In this document: positions 20,386-32,370 of the stretch, piece after piece
Layout: every line of letters begins with the position of its first letter
Numbering within the stretch: the first letter of the stretch is position 1
From: Rhizomucor pusillus
Taxonomy: Eukaryota; Mucoromycota; Mucoromycetes; Mucorales; Lichtheimiaceae
DNA: 64,000 nucleotides
Assembly: GCA_900175165.2 (NCBI GenBank)
Contig: FWWN02000646.1
Span: forward strand, 164,226 to 228,225
Direction of reading: 5' to 3'
Program-made: the position numbers and the translations under genes
Notes under the pieces: generated by a model
Seen by the model: the letters and a program-made list of their open reading frames with translations, nothing else
Databases searched by the model: none
What the model was told of the DNA's origin: nothing

Positions 20386-22561
20386 ATGTAATCTGTTGAG
20401 TAGCACATAAATTTTTCTGCTTTAGGATGGGCATGTCAAGAAATTGCAATGAAGAACAGGTCATTTGCAGTTTTGTATATGTTCAAATCTACAACTTCGA
20501 ACAAAGAACATATCATAGATGCGGATTGGCTCGAACCTTGCTGGATGATAAAGTTTGCGATGTCTTTAATCCCGTGTCAGACATTTTACTCGTTTGTTTT
20601 GCGACAGGTTTAGAAAGTGGAAAATTTCGGTTGACGCAACTTTTGTTTGAAAAGGTGCATTCCTCTTCATCGGATATCAAATTACGGAAGCAATGCATGC
20701 CCGGAATCAATGCATTCTGATTTCAGCTGTCTTGCTCCTGTGCAGACTGGCAACAGGGCAGTAGCAATAAAGCGTGTCATCGCGCGTGTCTCTCACGTCG
20801 TACACAGTGCCTGAAATACGCCGTGTAATAGCAATTGAAGAATATTAAGAGTAAATGACGATAGGAGTGCAAACAAGAGCATATAATATCATGTGAGCAA
20901 AATGGAATAGGAATCATACTACTATACATGTTAAAAGAGCACTCTTGATATGTAGCACCCTGCATGTCAACAGTATTATATTTGCATCTACACGAGTAAG
21001 ACTCTAAGTATGCTTCCACGACCTTGAGTGATCAGAACGTTTCGATAGTAGATCCAAGCTTGTTCCTCACTATGCGCTTCATGTCGATACAACATACGTA
21101 TCCATTCTCAATGTTCTTTAAGTCATTTCGTTTCCATCAAGCGGTTTAATAAATCGATAAGGTGATGAAGCACCCGTAAAAGGCGCACTGTTTACTGTAG
21201 GACCCAAAGCGCAAAATTCAATGTGAAATGGGAGCATTTTTTTTTTCATCATCCGCACTACACAGTCATAAACGATGTTCCTTAGACTGGAGTCTCCATG
21301 AAGTCTAGAGATCTACGCGCAGAATGTGGATGCAATACATCGAAAAATTTTGGGGGCGCTGCATAGCATCAAAGTATCTTGCATACTGTCACGGCAAAGT
21401 TACCATTGTTACATGTGCTTTATACGAGCCATGTACCACTTTCGTCAATATTACAGCCTTCAAAGTACTGTGATGTTCGGTTCATACTGTTCCAATGATT
21501 CCATCGGTCTCACCCTTACTGCTCCTTTGTTTTTCACATTGTATCTGATGAGTTTGGGTAAACAAATTTTCATTCAGCGATGACCAAGGAGTTGGTCGTT
21601 CAAATAGTCGAATCAAGATAAGCATATGGATATTTCGAGAAAGCTCGGCAAATGTCTCGAACAAACTATCAGATAGTGGGAAGGAACCCAGAACCCCAAC
21701 GATTGATGAGCAATTCCTGAATGGGCCAGATTGCTCGTCTCGATCAGAGGTTGACGGGAGAACACGTGCTGAATAACGTCCTTTTGTGAATAGGATATTC
21801 CCGATCCATAGCTCAAAACTCTCTGAAACTGCCAAGAAGGCTGCAACACTTAGGAAAGAACTATACTGGACTTCGACTCAGAGAAACAGCGACTGGAAGA
21901 GCGCAGGCATAGTTCTTCCAGAACTAAGAGCACTTCTAAACATATAAAAAAGCATTAACATGTAATGAGTTTGAAGCCGCCTTGTAGGAAAGAATAACCT
22001 ATATACACTGGTGTGGTTTTGACAATGTGTAAAGCATAGTCCTCCCAATGTAGTGGCAAGGACATGAGTTGAAGTATTCTTTGTGTCAATGCCTTATCTG
22101 TCGGGAAGATTCCGAAAATGAAGGCTAACGTTCTGCAAAGAAGAAAAGAAAAAGCAATATATTGTGTTCTTGTATGTATTGCTGCTTACATGCTTTCTTT
22201 TGTCCTTTGTTTGGGGGTGTATGATTCAGTTTGACTGCCGGCTGCTATTGGCGGAGCACGTGTTGACAACTGCTGGAAGGACAGGTCCACGGTGTTTCCA
22301 TAAACCGCGGAATGTGACGGATATAATCGCTGGCGATCATCCGTTGACCGCTGTCAGACCGTTTCCATGCGCCCTAAAGATAACAACTGTTGTGGTAAAG
22401 TGCTGCAGCACCACCCGAGAAAGAAAGTTTTAATTGCCATGCTGTATGATGATAGGAGTTCAGATGGCTTCAACGATAAGGACGCTCCGTACAACTTTTC
22501 GTCTGTCATTTCGGATTTACTGAAATCGGCTTTCCCTTGTCTTCTCCTCCCGAAAAAACCG
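20386..22561. other. Gene-poor stretch, no supported gene
   Basis: About 2.2 kb without a convincing gene. ORFs at 20427-20720 (plus), 20777-21019 (minus) and 21482-21835 (minus, 117 aa) have no recognised domain and no supporting promoter or splice pattern. The last could be a decayed exon. Confidence 0.4.
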
Positions 22562-22568
22562 TATAAAA
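22562..22568 (+). promoter_or_regulatory. TATA box of the zinc-knuckle microprotein gene
   Basis: TATAAAA, followed by a strongly pyrimidine-rich leader (CTTTTTTCCTCTTTCC, TCTCTCGTC) and an ATG 92 bp further on at 22660. Confidence 0.6.
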
Positions 22569-22659
22569 GTGCTTGCAAGAAGCCACTTTTTTCCTCTTTC
22601 CTTTTTTTTCTCTCGTCTTCGTGATACCTTATCTTTCAGCGAGTCCAAAAATTTTCTCA

Positions 22660-22841
22660 ATGTGCCGACGCAACATCACCGCCTCGCGCCTCTACTACTA
22701 TCGACAAAAGATATCGGCCGCCGTGTGTGCTGTCTGTGGATCACGTAACCATATGACGAGTAAGTCTGGGACTTATTCCTCATATGCGATAAGCATATCT
22801 GATTAATTTCACGCATAGAACACTGCCCTGTCCACCCATGA
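22660..22841 (+). CDS. 40-aa CCHC zinc-knuckle microprotein
   Basis: Two exons, 22660-22759 and 22819-22841, joined across a 59-nt GTAAGT...GCATAG intron, encode 40 aa; it is too short to appear as a normal ORF. The sequence starts MCRRNITASRLYYYRQK and carries CAVCGSRNHMTKHC, an exact C-x2-C-x4-H-x4-C zinc knuckle, then ends CPVHP. The intron falls inside the knuckle, so only the spliced form makes it. A TATA box and pyrimidine-rich leader precede the ATG. Zinc knuckles bind single-stranded nucleic acid. The 'C-G-x3-H-...-C-P' form recalls the knuckles of the decayed element at 480-1345, so this may be a captured or truncated relative. Function unknown; expression not shown. Confidence 0.6.
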
Positions 22842-23889
22842 AAAAAGGGGCGGTTCTGAGGGACTGAACATCCAAACAAAACGCCACTGCATGATTATTT
22901 TCAGCAAGATACACATTATCAGCATGTCTCTCTTCATTGCTACAAGATACCATACTCAAGAACTTTAGACTATTATCGCGCAAAAAATACCATATTTCCT
23001 GTCGCTATATCTGATTTTTCTCTGCCTTACATCTTCTATTTCACGATCATCAATCATACGCCTTCCCTGGGGTTCAACATATGGACATCAATGCGCGCGC
23101 GCCTATAGAACAGCATTCATACCATTTTCTCTCATTCAGCAAACCTATATGTCCTTTCCGAACGTTCTTTTTCCTTAATCCATATCCATAATCTATGGTC
23201 CATATTTCTTTTTCTGGAGGCAACCTAGTAATAAACAACGTGTGCATTATGGATTTCTGCAGATTCGTGCGGCGGGGAGTTGCTGTGATGGCGGAGTGAT
23301 GCTTGTTTGGACCTCAGGGTCCGACCTGCAGTACCTTATGTTGAATTGATGACTCGCGTGCGTTTATCACCAACTATTCGGTACAAAGCTGTTTCACATA
23401 CTTTATTGCAATCAGATAAGTGGAGCAATTTCGCTATCTCTGCGCTTTAATGAACTGAAAGGTACTGACGCCAGTCCCCGGTTCGGCCTGTCGCTGAACC
23501 GGTGCAGGATTTATGTAGCTGCTATTAGCATTACAACGGTATATCTAGATAGCAAGTGTAGCAAGTGCATGCTCACATTGTGCTTATTGATTGGGCGCGT
23601 ACTTCGGGAGCACCTTACGCGGAAGTGTTCCGATCGGACAACGCTGCCGTTGAGATAAACAGGTAAACATTTGCTCTTGATAGACAAACAAGTCACGAAA
23701 TAATTTCTCTTTGTTTACTTGTTACATCATCCACAACGTTAATACTCTTTATCTAGAGGTTTGAGAAATAGTGATATGGTAATTGAGAAAGGTACGGTGA
23801 ATTGTTCGTCGGACAAACGAACTTGCATCAGAAAATGATTTCGTTGCCGAGGCAACGACGAGAATGCTTTTAGGTAGAAATTATGTATC
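22842..23889. other. Intergenic, no supported gene
   Basis: About 1 kb with only short ORFs. Contains a 7-bp inverted repeat CCGGTTC/GAACCGG with an 11-nt loop at 23478-23502 and a CG-alternating tract (GCGCGCGCGCC) near 23094. Confidence 0.4.
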
Positions 23890-24979
23890 TTACTGATAAG
23901 CGTTGCTGTAACCAAGGCACTCGGCTACAGTAACCATCTTGTAACCTTTGCTTTTGACAAGCTCGACAACTTTAGGTACGAACTGTTTGACAGTTTGATC
24001 GTAAGTCTAAGGTTTACTCGTGAGATCTTTGTGTATCGTCTATTTTGTCCGCTCGAAAAAGACAATACCTCGTGTTCAAGAGCAATGTGCCCACTGTTTG
24101 ATGCAGGTGCGTTGTTCAGTGCATCCTTGACAATTTGCATTTCACTGTTGAGATTGTGTGTCTTCCAGTCCAGGGTATCGATGTCCCACATGATGACCCT
24201 TTATAGACACTTATGAGTATTACGGAATCGTATCCGGTGACAGCGTAAAGATGCTTACTTGTAACCGAGTTGACCGAGTACCTCAAGAGTCTTTTCATCG
24301 TAATCGCCGGCAGGAGGGCGCATGACTGAAAAGGAAAAACACAAAAGGATCTCATCAGTTACACTGATCATCACCATTTTCCACTTCTTCATGTCACTTA
24401 CAAGCAGGTCTAGAAATCACATCACATCAGTAAGCAATCATACATATTGATAACATGATTTTTTGCTCAAAAAGGATGCTTACCGTTTACCGATAGTGGA
24501 ATAGATAATATCAGACAGCTTGTTCATTTGGCTCTTGACTTCAGAAGCGCTCAGACTGCTCAATTCCTTGTGACCATAAGTATGGCTACCGATTTGATGA
24601 CCTTGGTCATAGACATGCTTCAGGACTTGTTTGTAAGTCTTCTTTCCAGAGGAGGTGTCAACACTGTCGGTTGCGACGTTGCTAAAGTTTCATCCTAGTC
24701 AGTTACGAACGATTCAGGACAACCTCCCGCTTTCTTTTATATTTACACCCAATTATTGCCATTGATGAAGAAGGTTGCCTTGACGCCTGCAGCCTTGAGG
24801 TCGTCTGCGAGCTTCCAGGTGTACTCGTATGGGCCGTCATCAAAAGTCAAGGCATACGTTCCTGGTTTGCTGCACTTGGAATAAACCTTGGCAGTGGCAC
24901 GTGGCTCAAGAGGCATTGCCATGGACATGGAGGCAGCCAAAATAGCCAACGTTGCGAGCTTGGAGACAATGCTGTACAT
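23890..24979 (-). CDS. Secreted polysaccharide (chitin) deacetylase, CE4/NodB family
   Basis: Removes acetyl groups from chitin or chito-oligomers, forming chitosan, an abundant wall polymer in Mucorales; secreted or wall-bound. Exons 24979-24747, 24681-24484, 24409-24402 (8 nt), 24325-24259, 24198-24069 and 24006-23890 give 250 aa. A signal peptide is evident (MYSIVSKLATLAILAASMSMAMP). NodB motifs: TFDDGP (catalytic base Asp and metal Asp) near residue 45, SHTYGH (the two metal His), RPPAGDYD, DIDTLDW and IALEHE (motif 5). The LEHE replaces the more usual L-H-D/E order, so its last motif deserves care. The 8-nt microexon is needed to read RPAFMRPPAG in frame and its GT-AG borders are perfect. 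Small size (single domain, no chitin-binding module or GPI tail seen). Confidence 0.93.
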
Positions 24980-25056
24980 ATTTAAATAGGAGGAAGCAAG
25001 CGGCGTGCAGAAAGGACTAGCTCCTTGTAAGAAGTGTGAGGAAGATATTTTGTTAC

Positions 25057-25066
25057 CCTTTTTATA
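25057..25066 (-). promoter_or_regulatory. TATA box of the deacetylase gene
   Basis: TATAAAAAGG on the minus strand, 78 bp upstream of the ATG at 24979. Spacing and sequence fit the other TATA boxes in the window. Confidence 0.6.
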
Positions 25067-25279
25067 CAGTTTTCCCCTTCGCGGAACGAGTTTTCCCTGG
25101 ATGAAAACAGGCCTGCCGCTCAGTTCGTGTTCTCCTTTTGAAATTGTGCAAAACGTAGCCCCTCAAAATGATGCTGAGATGCGCAACCGACATTGGACTA
25201 TATTTGGACCTTCCTTGGGGCTCATCATCACCATTGCTGCTACTCGACCCCCTGCATGCAGCCCCTCGTCTTCAGTGTG

Positions 25280-27578
25280 AGGATCAGTTATTCTTGTGAT
25301 ATACATTCATCAATCTGTGCATTAAAGACTCTGCCGGAAGCTACTTATTAGCCTGTCGGGTGCATGTCGTACGATGGCAGCTGACGTTCCTTGTATACAG
25401 TCTCAGCGAAACATGCGTGCTGGATTTGAACAGGTAAGTCCGTCGCAAGAAGGACCGTGCGTACAATTGATGGTTTCCTAGGTAAATTTTTCCCGTTCTA
25501 GAACGTTGGTCGCTGCGACTGCACATGGAACTCTACGCTCAAAAAATGTACACGACCGCACCCAGTGTTACACTGTTTTCGAGTTGCAATACAACAATAA
25601 CCTATGTGAGCTTTTCAATTCCGTAGCGTGCGCATTTCCGTTGCTGGGCGCCATTGACCAAAACAAGTTAGCTTCGCCACAATCTTTTTTGACATGCGCC
25701 GGTGTTACCTGAGATCCAAAACTCGAGTCTTCTGGCAAATTTGCCCCTTAGAAACCCATTTGCAACACCATAACATATCGCCGGTTCCCGGGATTTTCTT
25801 GATTACACAATAGCTTTTCAGAGAGTATCCAGTAATACGACCGAGACGCCCCATCCATTACAAAGATTCAGGCCATACAAGGTCGCATTACCTTTGCATT
25901 AAAGAAGCGCTGCTAGGACGTTGGCGCGTGCGTGTGCGAACTGTGTAGGTGATACTTACCACCATCTTTTCCCAAGCGGGATTTGAAGGTGGCAATGGTC
26001 AATTTTTTAAAAAGCATCGCAATACACCCTTGCAGAAGGTGGGTATTGTGGGAAGCAGGTATATAGGCTTTCAAACCATTTTTGACTTGCCTCATGCGGA
26101 TAAATGCAATAATGTACGTCCCTGCTTTAACTGCTGTAAAAACCAATTTACTCCAAGCTCTCTGAATTATCCTGCATGTTTTCTTAACTGCTGGCATCCT
26201 ACGAGGATCAATTACTTCTTTCCTGGATAAACGTTTCTTTTACGAATGATCCCCACTACATTTTAAATTGCTGTGACAATAAATAACATGACAGATAATT
26301 CAAATTCGCCTTTCTTACAAACTTGTCTTCGCTTACAACTCTCTTTCCCCTAGTTGCTTTTTATGTAGGAAATCTTAGGTGATCGCCTTGATTTAGTATC
26401 GTACGAGTGATAAATCCAGCGGTTCCTTTTAGTAACGGATTGTCGGCACATTATCAACCTTTACATTCTTGTGTCAAAGGTTTTCACTGCATAGTTACTT
26501 TATATCCTGGCGTGGCCGTCAATGCTTCAAATTTATCGTGGCATTCTTTTGAAATATCGAAGGAGGATAGACTATCCTACCGCCATATCTATTGTTTTTT
26601 TTTTGTGCGCTGCTGCAATAATTGTTTGAAATATTATTAGGTTACTTTCAAGTTACGGGATATGGGCTTGCGTGAGCTTCGAGATCACTTCAAAGTGATG
26701 CTATCTCAAGCATAATCTAAGAACCATCTACAGCAATTATGAGAATCAATGTAATAGCAGTGAATTGAGAATCGTCACAGCTAACTATTTTTCTCATCTA
26801 ATTTTTGATTAAACCGTTTCTATTCAGGAGCTCAGTGCACACTCGATAACTTACAATTGGGACCCGTCCATTCACTTATGGCATTGCGAAAAGCCAGAGC
26901 TGTAGGAGTTCCCTTGCGCTTACTATTTGGACAGCACTAGATACGGTGAGCCTTAATAACTTGTACCATACACATTGATGCATTTACGCCCTGGACTGAA
27001 AATCGTACTATAATTCGATCGTTGAATGACAATATCAGACTGGTTAACTCTAGAGAAGAAACGCAATCTTCTCAAGGATTTGGATATAGTATCTACGTAC
27101 CATGATATCTTATGAACGACATCATTCTTCCCACCTAGTTACGGTTACCTAGCACTGTATTAATGTGACTTCTTTGCAATGGTGACAACAATAGCTATAT
27201 ATATTATAATGGCTAATATAAGGAACGATACTACAGCTCAATACGTTGAGAATTTATGGTGCGGATTTAATGAACAGATGGAGGCAGGAAAACTGCATCC
27301 TGCAAGTCAATACACGGTACGTCGATACAAGCTGTCCAATAAGATGCTGGCGTCTGAAAGCATGAGCTTTCTTGGTAGTTACGAGATCGTTTTTCGCGAG
27401 AGCATCCAATATTTACTTTGATCTCGGGATGTTTGGATCAGGGCAATAATCGCTACTAGCACGTGCTGGTTTCTCTTGACTTAGCAGGTAGGTCGTTCAT
27501 GCAACGCCCTCATCGGCCAACTCCGCTTACCGCCCTCAAGCATCCTTTCCTGAAACGGTTGCTCTTTGAAAGACGAAA
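25280..27578. other. Gene-poor stretch with one possible small gene
   Basis: 2.3 kb without a supported gene. One minus-strand ORF starting at 26197 (MPAVKKTCRIIQRAWSKLV...) runs to a GTAAGT donor-like site near 25960. A downstream acceptor near 25916 would end it at ...GKDGAALL, about 83 aa. It has no recognised domain. The 27179-27421 plus ORF is also unsupported. Confidence 0.35.
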
Positions 27579-30500
27579 ATGAATTCTGTGCAATGGTCCA
27601 AATCTGCGGGTAAGCTACTGACGCATCATGATTTCGAAAGAGTTATAGCTGAAAGAGTGCCATCGTCGATTTTCTGTATGTCGGAAAACAGCTTCTGACG
27701 TCTCTACAGCGCACGACACGGACGTGTAAGCAACGATCAAGTACTTAGTTTCCGAGATCTCCTAAGTCATTGTAGGAATATTTCTTCCGGCTCGTCTACG
27801 AAAGATGACTATGAAGATTACCACTCGAATCGCGGGATTTCGAGGTTCGGAGGACGCAACGGCCAAGACGGCATATCTCACAGGAGATCGATAGAGAACA
27901 ACACAATATCACGGTATTCCAGAGAGTCGTTGTATAGTTACAGCTTCAGTGCGCTTCCACCCAGTGCAAGCCAATGTGCAAAGAACAGAAAAAGATTCAT
28001 TATGCGTCAAGGCATCGATTTTGTAAAACGAGTACGCTCCCAACTGGAGGACAGGACGACTCGGAGATTCTCAAATCCAGATCTTGGAGAAGCACCGAAC
28101 TGGCGACCGGGTTACTGGAGCTCATACAATACACCGAGGACGAGTATCGATCTAGATAGCAGCAGCATTAGGGATTTTCTGGCCGGATCTGATAAACGAC
28201 AAAATTCGAGGCGCTCATCAATGGAGTGGACCTCTCTGACACCGATCTATGAAATTGATAATAATACCCGCGCTTCGAATGCTATGCCACCAGTGCCAGA
28301 AACTACACCGAGTTATTATTCACGAGCGCTTCACGTTCCAACCCGGTTCTTACCGCAGAACCAAGCTATCTTGACCTCGGACATCAAGGGCAGCATCTTG
28401 CTTTTTAACGACATTGCAAGCTTGTGTTTTAGAATTGATAGATCCTACATTGGTAGATCTATATTGGATATGATCGATGTATCTTTCCACAAGCAAATCA
28501 ACAAAGTAATGAAGCGGAATGACATTCTCCATGAAATGACGCATACAAAAGATTCAAAGGATTCTGTGCTGATGTGCGGCGTGGTGGTAATTATGCTCTA
28601 TTTACATGGCTCATTGGAAGCGCTTAGATCGCTGACTAGGTTGATCTTTACTAGGTGCCGATTATTAGAGTTAATGGGGAGAAATCAGCGGCATCCCTGT
28701 GGCTCAAGGAGAAGAAAAAGGACGGTGGTGGTTTCGTTTATATATGGATTTTTGAAGAAATACATGAAAGTGCTTTATCTGCATATCTTGACGAAAACGT
28801 ACGTTCGACGATATTAGGCAACCTTTCGAAAGATTCACTTATTTTAACATTAGGGATCAATAACAAAAGTGGTCGGAAATATAAGCGATTTGTACGGATA
28901 CGATGAGAAACAAGTAATTGGCAAACCAATTAGTATGCTGATACCAGCTTTGCAAGTCGCCAATGAAACCTCCATTGATTTACACGCGGTCGAAAGGTTC
29001 AAATTTTTTGGCAGCCGAACAAAGTCGGGTGCTTTTTTTCCTGTTATGACTACACTTCACAAAGGCAACGACAACAAGAATATAATCAAAATAACCTCGC
29101 TTCCAACGATTGCGGGAATGATAACGGTACATGATAACGGTGTTATCCAAAGCATCAGTCCTGTACCTGCGAAATACCTCTTTGGATACCAGCAGAGCGA
29201 AGATATCACCGAAACAATGAAAATTAGCGAATTTCTCCCCCAACTCCCGGATATCATACGGGAGCTAAGGCGCAAAGGTCTTCTGGAAGACAGCAACGCG
29301 GTGCTCGGTACCAATGCTTGCAAACATGCTTTGGCGGATGCAAATAGCCAATTGTACAATTTTCAACGCAACAACTCCAGACCTCAAGGACAAGAATATC
29401 CTGAACTATATGCCATACACAGAGACCAAAGCAAGTTTCCAGTGCAGTTGCAGCTACGACTGATTGAAAGCATGGAAGAAAATCTGGTATCTGTATGGGT
29501 TGCCTTCGATCGTATACTCAGCCAAACATCGGGCGCATCCTTGACAAGGAACAAGGAGGTTGCATCCATTTCGTCAGACGGACCTCCTGACCCTGCCAAC
29601 CCTGTCACACCATCCACAGCCTCAACGGAATCACGCTCATCGACTGAGCAGTTGACGACCTCAAGACGAAGTAATAGGAGTATGGTGCGGCGCTGGGTAG
29701 ATTTTCCCAACCAGTTGCAGCAATCGGAACCAGCTCCGAGCTGTCCGCAGCTCAGTGCTAACGTTCCCAAAGTCTTGGAAGAATATGTCATCGAAGGTGT
29801 GCTAGGCGAGGGCGCTTACGGCGTAGCAAAATTGGCATACAGACGTGACGACGAAAGCAAGGTGGAGTGTCTTGATAGTTTAAAATGGATCACCAAGGTA
29901 TTATGCTGACGTGTTTGTAGCAAAAAGTTGTCATAAAATGCATTTTAAAGTCGCGGATCGTCGTAGATTCATGGATGAGGGACAGACGTTTTGGTGACAT
30001 TGTTCCTTCCGAGATCCATATACTGCGGACCCTGCAGCAGCATCCGCATGTGAACTGCTGTAAATTATGTGAGTATAAATTAACTTGATCCCGTACGCAT
30101 CATGCGATGTCTGAATGTCATGCATTCTTGCAGTAACCTTTATGGAAGATGACGACTGTTACTATGCCGTAACAGCTCTTCACGGCGAAGGAATGGATTT
30201 ATTCGATTACATAGAAGTAAATGAAAACATCACGGAGCAAGAAGCCAAAGCCATCTTTCGACAGGTGGCCGAAGCAGTTCGACATCTTCACAGCCTCAAG
30301 ATTGTACATCGTGATATCAAGGATGAAAATATTATTCTGGATGAAACATGCACGGCACTGCTCATCGATTTTGGAAGTGCAGCATACTTTCGTCCCGGAA
30401 AGAAATTTGATACATTCAGTGGCACCCTGGATTACTGGGCACCGGAGTTGCTGCAAGGGATAAGCTATACAGGACCGCCTCAGGATATTTGGAGCCTTGG

Positions 30501-30770
30501 AATCTTGCTTCATACGCTTATCTTTAGAGAGACACCGTTTTACCAGCTAGACGATATACTCGAAGGTGATTTGCATATACGCGAGCTGCCGTATCCTGGT
30601 AAGTAAAAGATATTTAGGTGCATTGAAATACAGTTTTTAATCATTCCTTTTCGTATGTCATTGTTTTCACAGGCCCAGCCAGACTGCTACACAGCATGCT
30701 TAGTCGAGATGTAGACAAACGGCCTACGATTGAGCAAGTCCTTGCTGATCCATGGCTTTCATCCAATTAA
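27579..30770 (+). CDS. PAS-domain serine/threonine protein kinase (PASK/Psk1-like)
   Basis: Nutrient-sensing kinase of the PASK/Psk1-Psk2 family, which couples metabolic state to glycogen and translation control. Eight exons: 27579-27609, 27710-27725 (16 nt), 27776-28586, 28655-28798, 28854-29861, 29921-30068, 30134-30598 and 30673-30770, giving 906 aa. The N-terminus is Ser/Arg-rich. A first PAS fold lies near residues 155-290 (AILTSDIKGSILLFNDIASL) and a second PAS continues through LDENGSITKVVGNISDLYGY, IGKPISMLIPAL. The kinase domain begins YVIEGVLGEGAYG (glycine loop); IKCIL carries the VAIK lysine equivalent, then HRDIKDEN (catalytic Asp), IDFGSAA (DFG), APELL (APE). All catalytic residues are present, so it should be active. 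It ends right after the kinase C-lobe (DPWLSSN). Confidence 0.95.
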
Positions 30771-31604
30771 TATATATATTTTGCTTCACATTGATACGTA
30801 TGCGTATTTACTGCTTGTCAGGGGGAGATAGGGTTTATCATAGATAGTGCTCAAGCAGGACACATGGTAGAGTGATTCTTTCAGAGAGTAACGAAAACGA
30901 TACATGTGCTTTTTTCTAGTAATTAGTAGTACATCGCCTTGGACTGCTTCTTTCCTATGCAATCAGCCATCTACCATAATTTTTGATAGTTGATAGAAAT
31001 TTTGTGATGGTTGAGCAGGAGCCATCGTCTGCCACGGCCGCTTGCATGTCAAAATCATACGACATGTTAAGGCGTGTTAAAATACGATGCTCAACTTTTC
31101 CCACGAAATTTTTGAATCGTATGGGTTCTATGAATGCGATGATTACTTGTAGATGGAAGATAAGCCTGAAAGCAATGACATCTGATATTCCCATTCTCTT
31201 ACCAGAGGCAACTCCCGTTTCCCAGGCTGCACCTAAATGAGAGCACAAGGATTATCGCTTTGCCTTGTGGAACTTGAGCAGGCAGGGGGCAACAACATTG
31301 CCAAATTCAAATAGTCTAAAGAGAGCCATCGAGATGGTAACATACTTTCCCGTCTTGGTCAATACGGTGACAATAGGGTAACGCAGATTGGGTGACGGGA
31401 TGATGCCCACTCCCAAGTTCAGTGAATTTCTGCCAAAGTTCCTGTCCATAGATTTTCAGTTGTCTCATTATTGCTTGCAAGAACTTTTACGCATTTACGC
31501 GTTACATGACAAACAGAGCAAGATGTCAATGATTTCCGTAATGTTGCAGTCACCAACGTTGCACTTAATCTCTGCCCATTCCGCCGAACCAGTGGCAGCT
31601 CGAC
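30771..31604. other. Intergenic, unresolved minus-strand frames
   Basis: Two adjacent minus-strand ORFs, 31252-31449 (LRYPIVTVLTKTGKYVT) and 30955-31248 (ISDVIAFRLIFHLQVIIAFI), read protein-like but share no recognised family and could be remnants. The 31252-31449 frame lies next to the dispersed repeat copy B. Confidence 0.3.
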
Positions 31605-32095
31605 GCTACCTAATCGAGAGACAGCGACCTCAAAAGGCTTTATTGCGACGGTCACTACTCTCTCTTGTTCTTCATTTTCTTTTTAGGATTCTAGTTCACT
31701 TTTTGAAGGGATTTACGCCATGGGCCACCCAACCCGGAAAGGAGTGAAAGAGGCCTCTAGCGAAGCCAGCAAACAAATGACCGTTGACACGCCAGAGCTA
31801 CACATCCAGATCAGGGGAGGAATCAAAAAACGCCAGGCTGCGCAAGATCGAGCTCCCCACTCAGAGGTTGCAGACTTACTGCCCGAAGGCTCTTGCTGCT
31901 ACGCTTCTGAGGACTCGTCTTGGGACTGACACCTGTTAGCTTCCGTTGGGCATGCAAAGCAGAGGTACCCCAACTGGTCCTCCCAAGATCCGGCAGGGTA
32001 GAGCCCACGAGGGGCATATAGCGTCGGGGATAAGGAAAAGAAAAGAGAAATGTTGAGAGGGAATGGCGCCTTTTATAACTTTCGGAGCGGCAGTT
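31605..32095 (-). repeat. Dispersed repeat, copy B (about 490 bp)
   Basis: Same orientation as copy A at 3050-3550, 28.5 kb away. Shared blocks run from AATCGAGAGACAGCGACCTC to past GATAAGGAAAAGAAAA, with small differences and a few gaps. A TATAAAAGG box on the minus strand (32069-32077), pyrimidine-rich leader and ATG at 32017 (MPLVGSTLPDLG...) are conserved. The minus ORF here runs 64 aa (31823-32017), longer than in copy A because copy A has a stop after the donor-like site. Flanks on both sides are unrelated to those of copy A. Confidence 0.75.
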
Positions 32096-32158
32096 GAAAA
32101 AGATTTCGCAGCAAAAGGAAAGTCATACGGCTTTTTCATGCTTTGCTGTGAAGAACAT

Positions 32159-32370
32159 TTAAACGAGGGAGACCACATTGCAAGTGCTGCCATTCAAGTG
32201 CTGCATCAACGTTTTCATGTCGGCATAAGCCCATTGTTGAACGAAATGATCTCCGCACGAAAAAGCTGCCCAGATTGTATTTGACATGTTATGCAACAGC
32301 TCCGCTGTGGCACTCGAAACTTTTGATGAAGCTGCAGACATTGGCCGACCAGAGTTACTTTTCTTGGGAG
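32159..32370 (-). pseudogene. Possible gene fragment beside repeat copy B
   Basis: After a CTTACAG acceptor-like site near 32371, a minus-strand frame reads TPKKSNSGRPMSAASSKV, continues with TAELLHNMSNTIWAAFSCG and stops after NGSTCNVVSLV. The mix of residues looks protein-like, but I found no upstream exon, no known domain and no second copy, so it may be the tail of a truncated gene or a chance frame. Confidence 0.25.

Noticed and set aside
3050..32095. A single ~29 kb element bounded by the two dispersed repeats as long terminal repeats
   Set aside because: The enclosed region holds ordinary housekeeping genes (SNW1, RPS0, PAS kinase), so the repeats are two independent insertions or copies.
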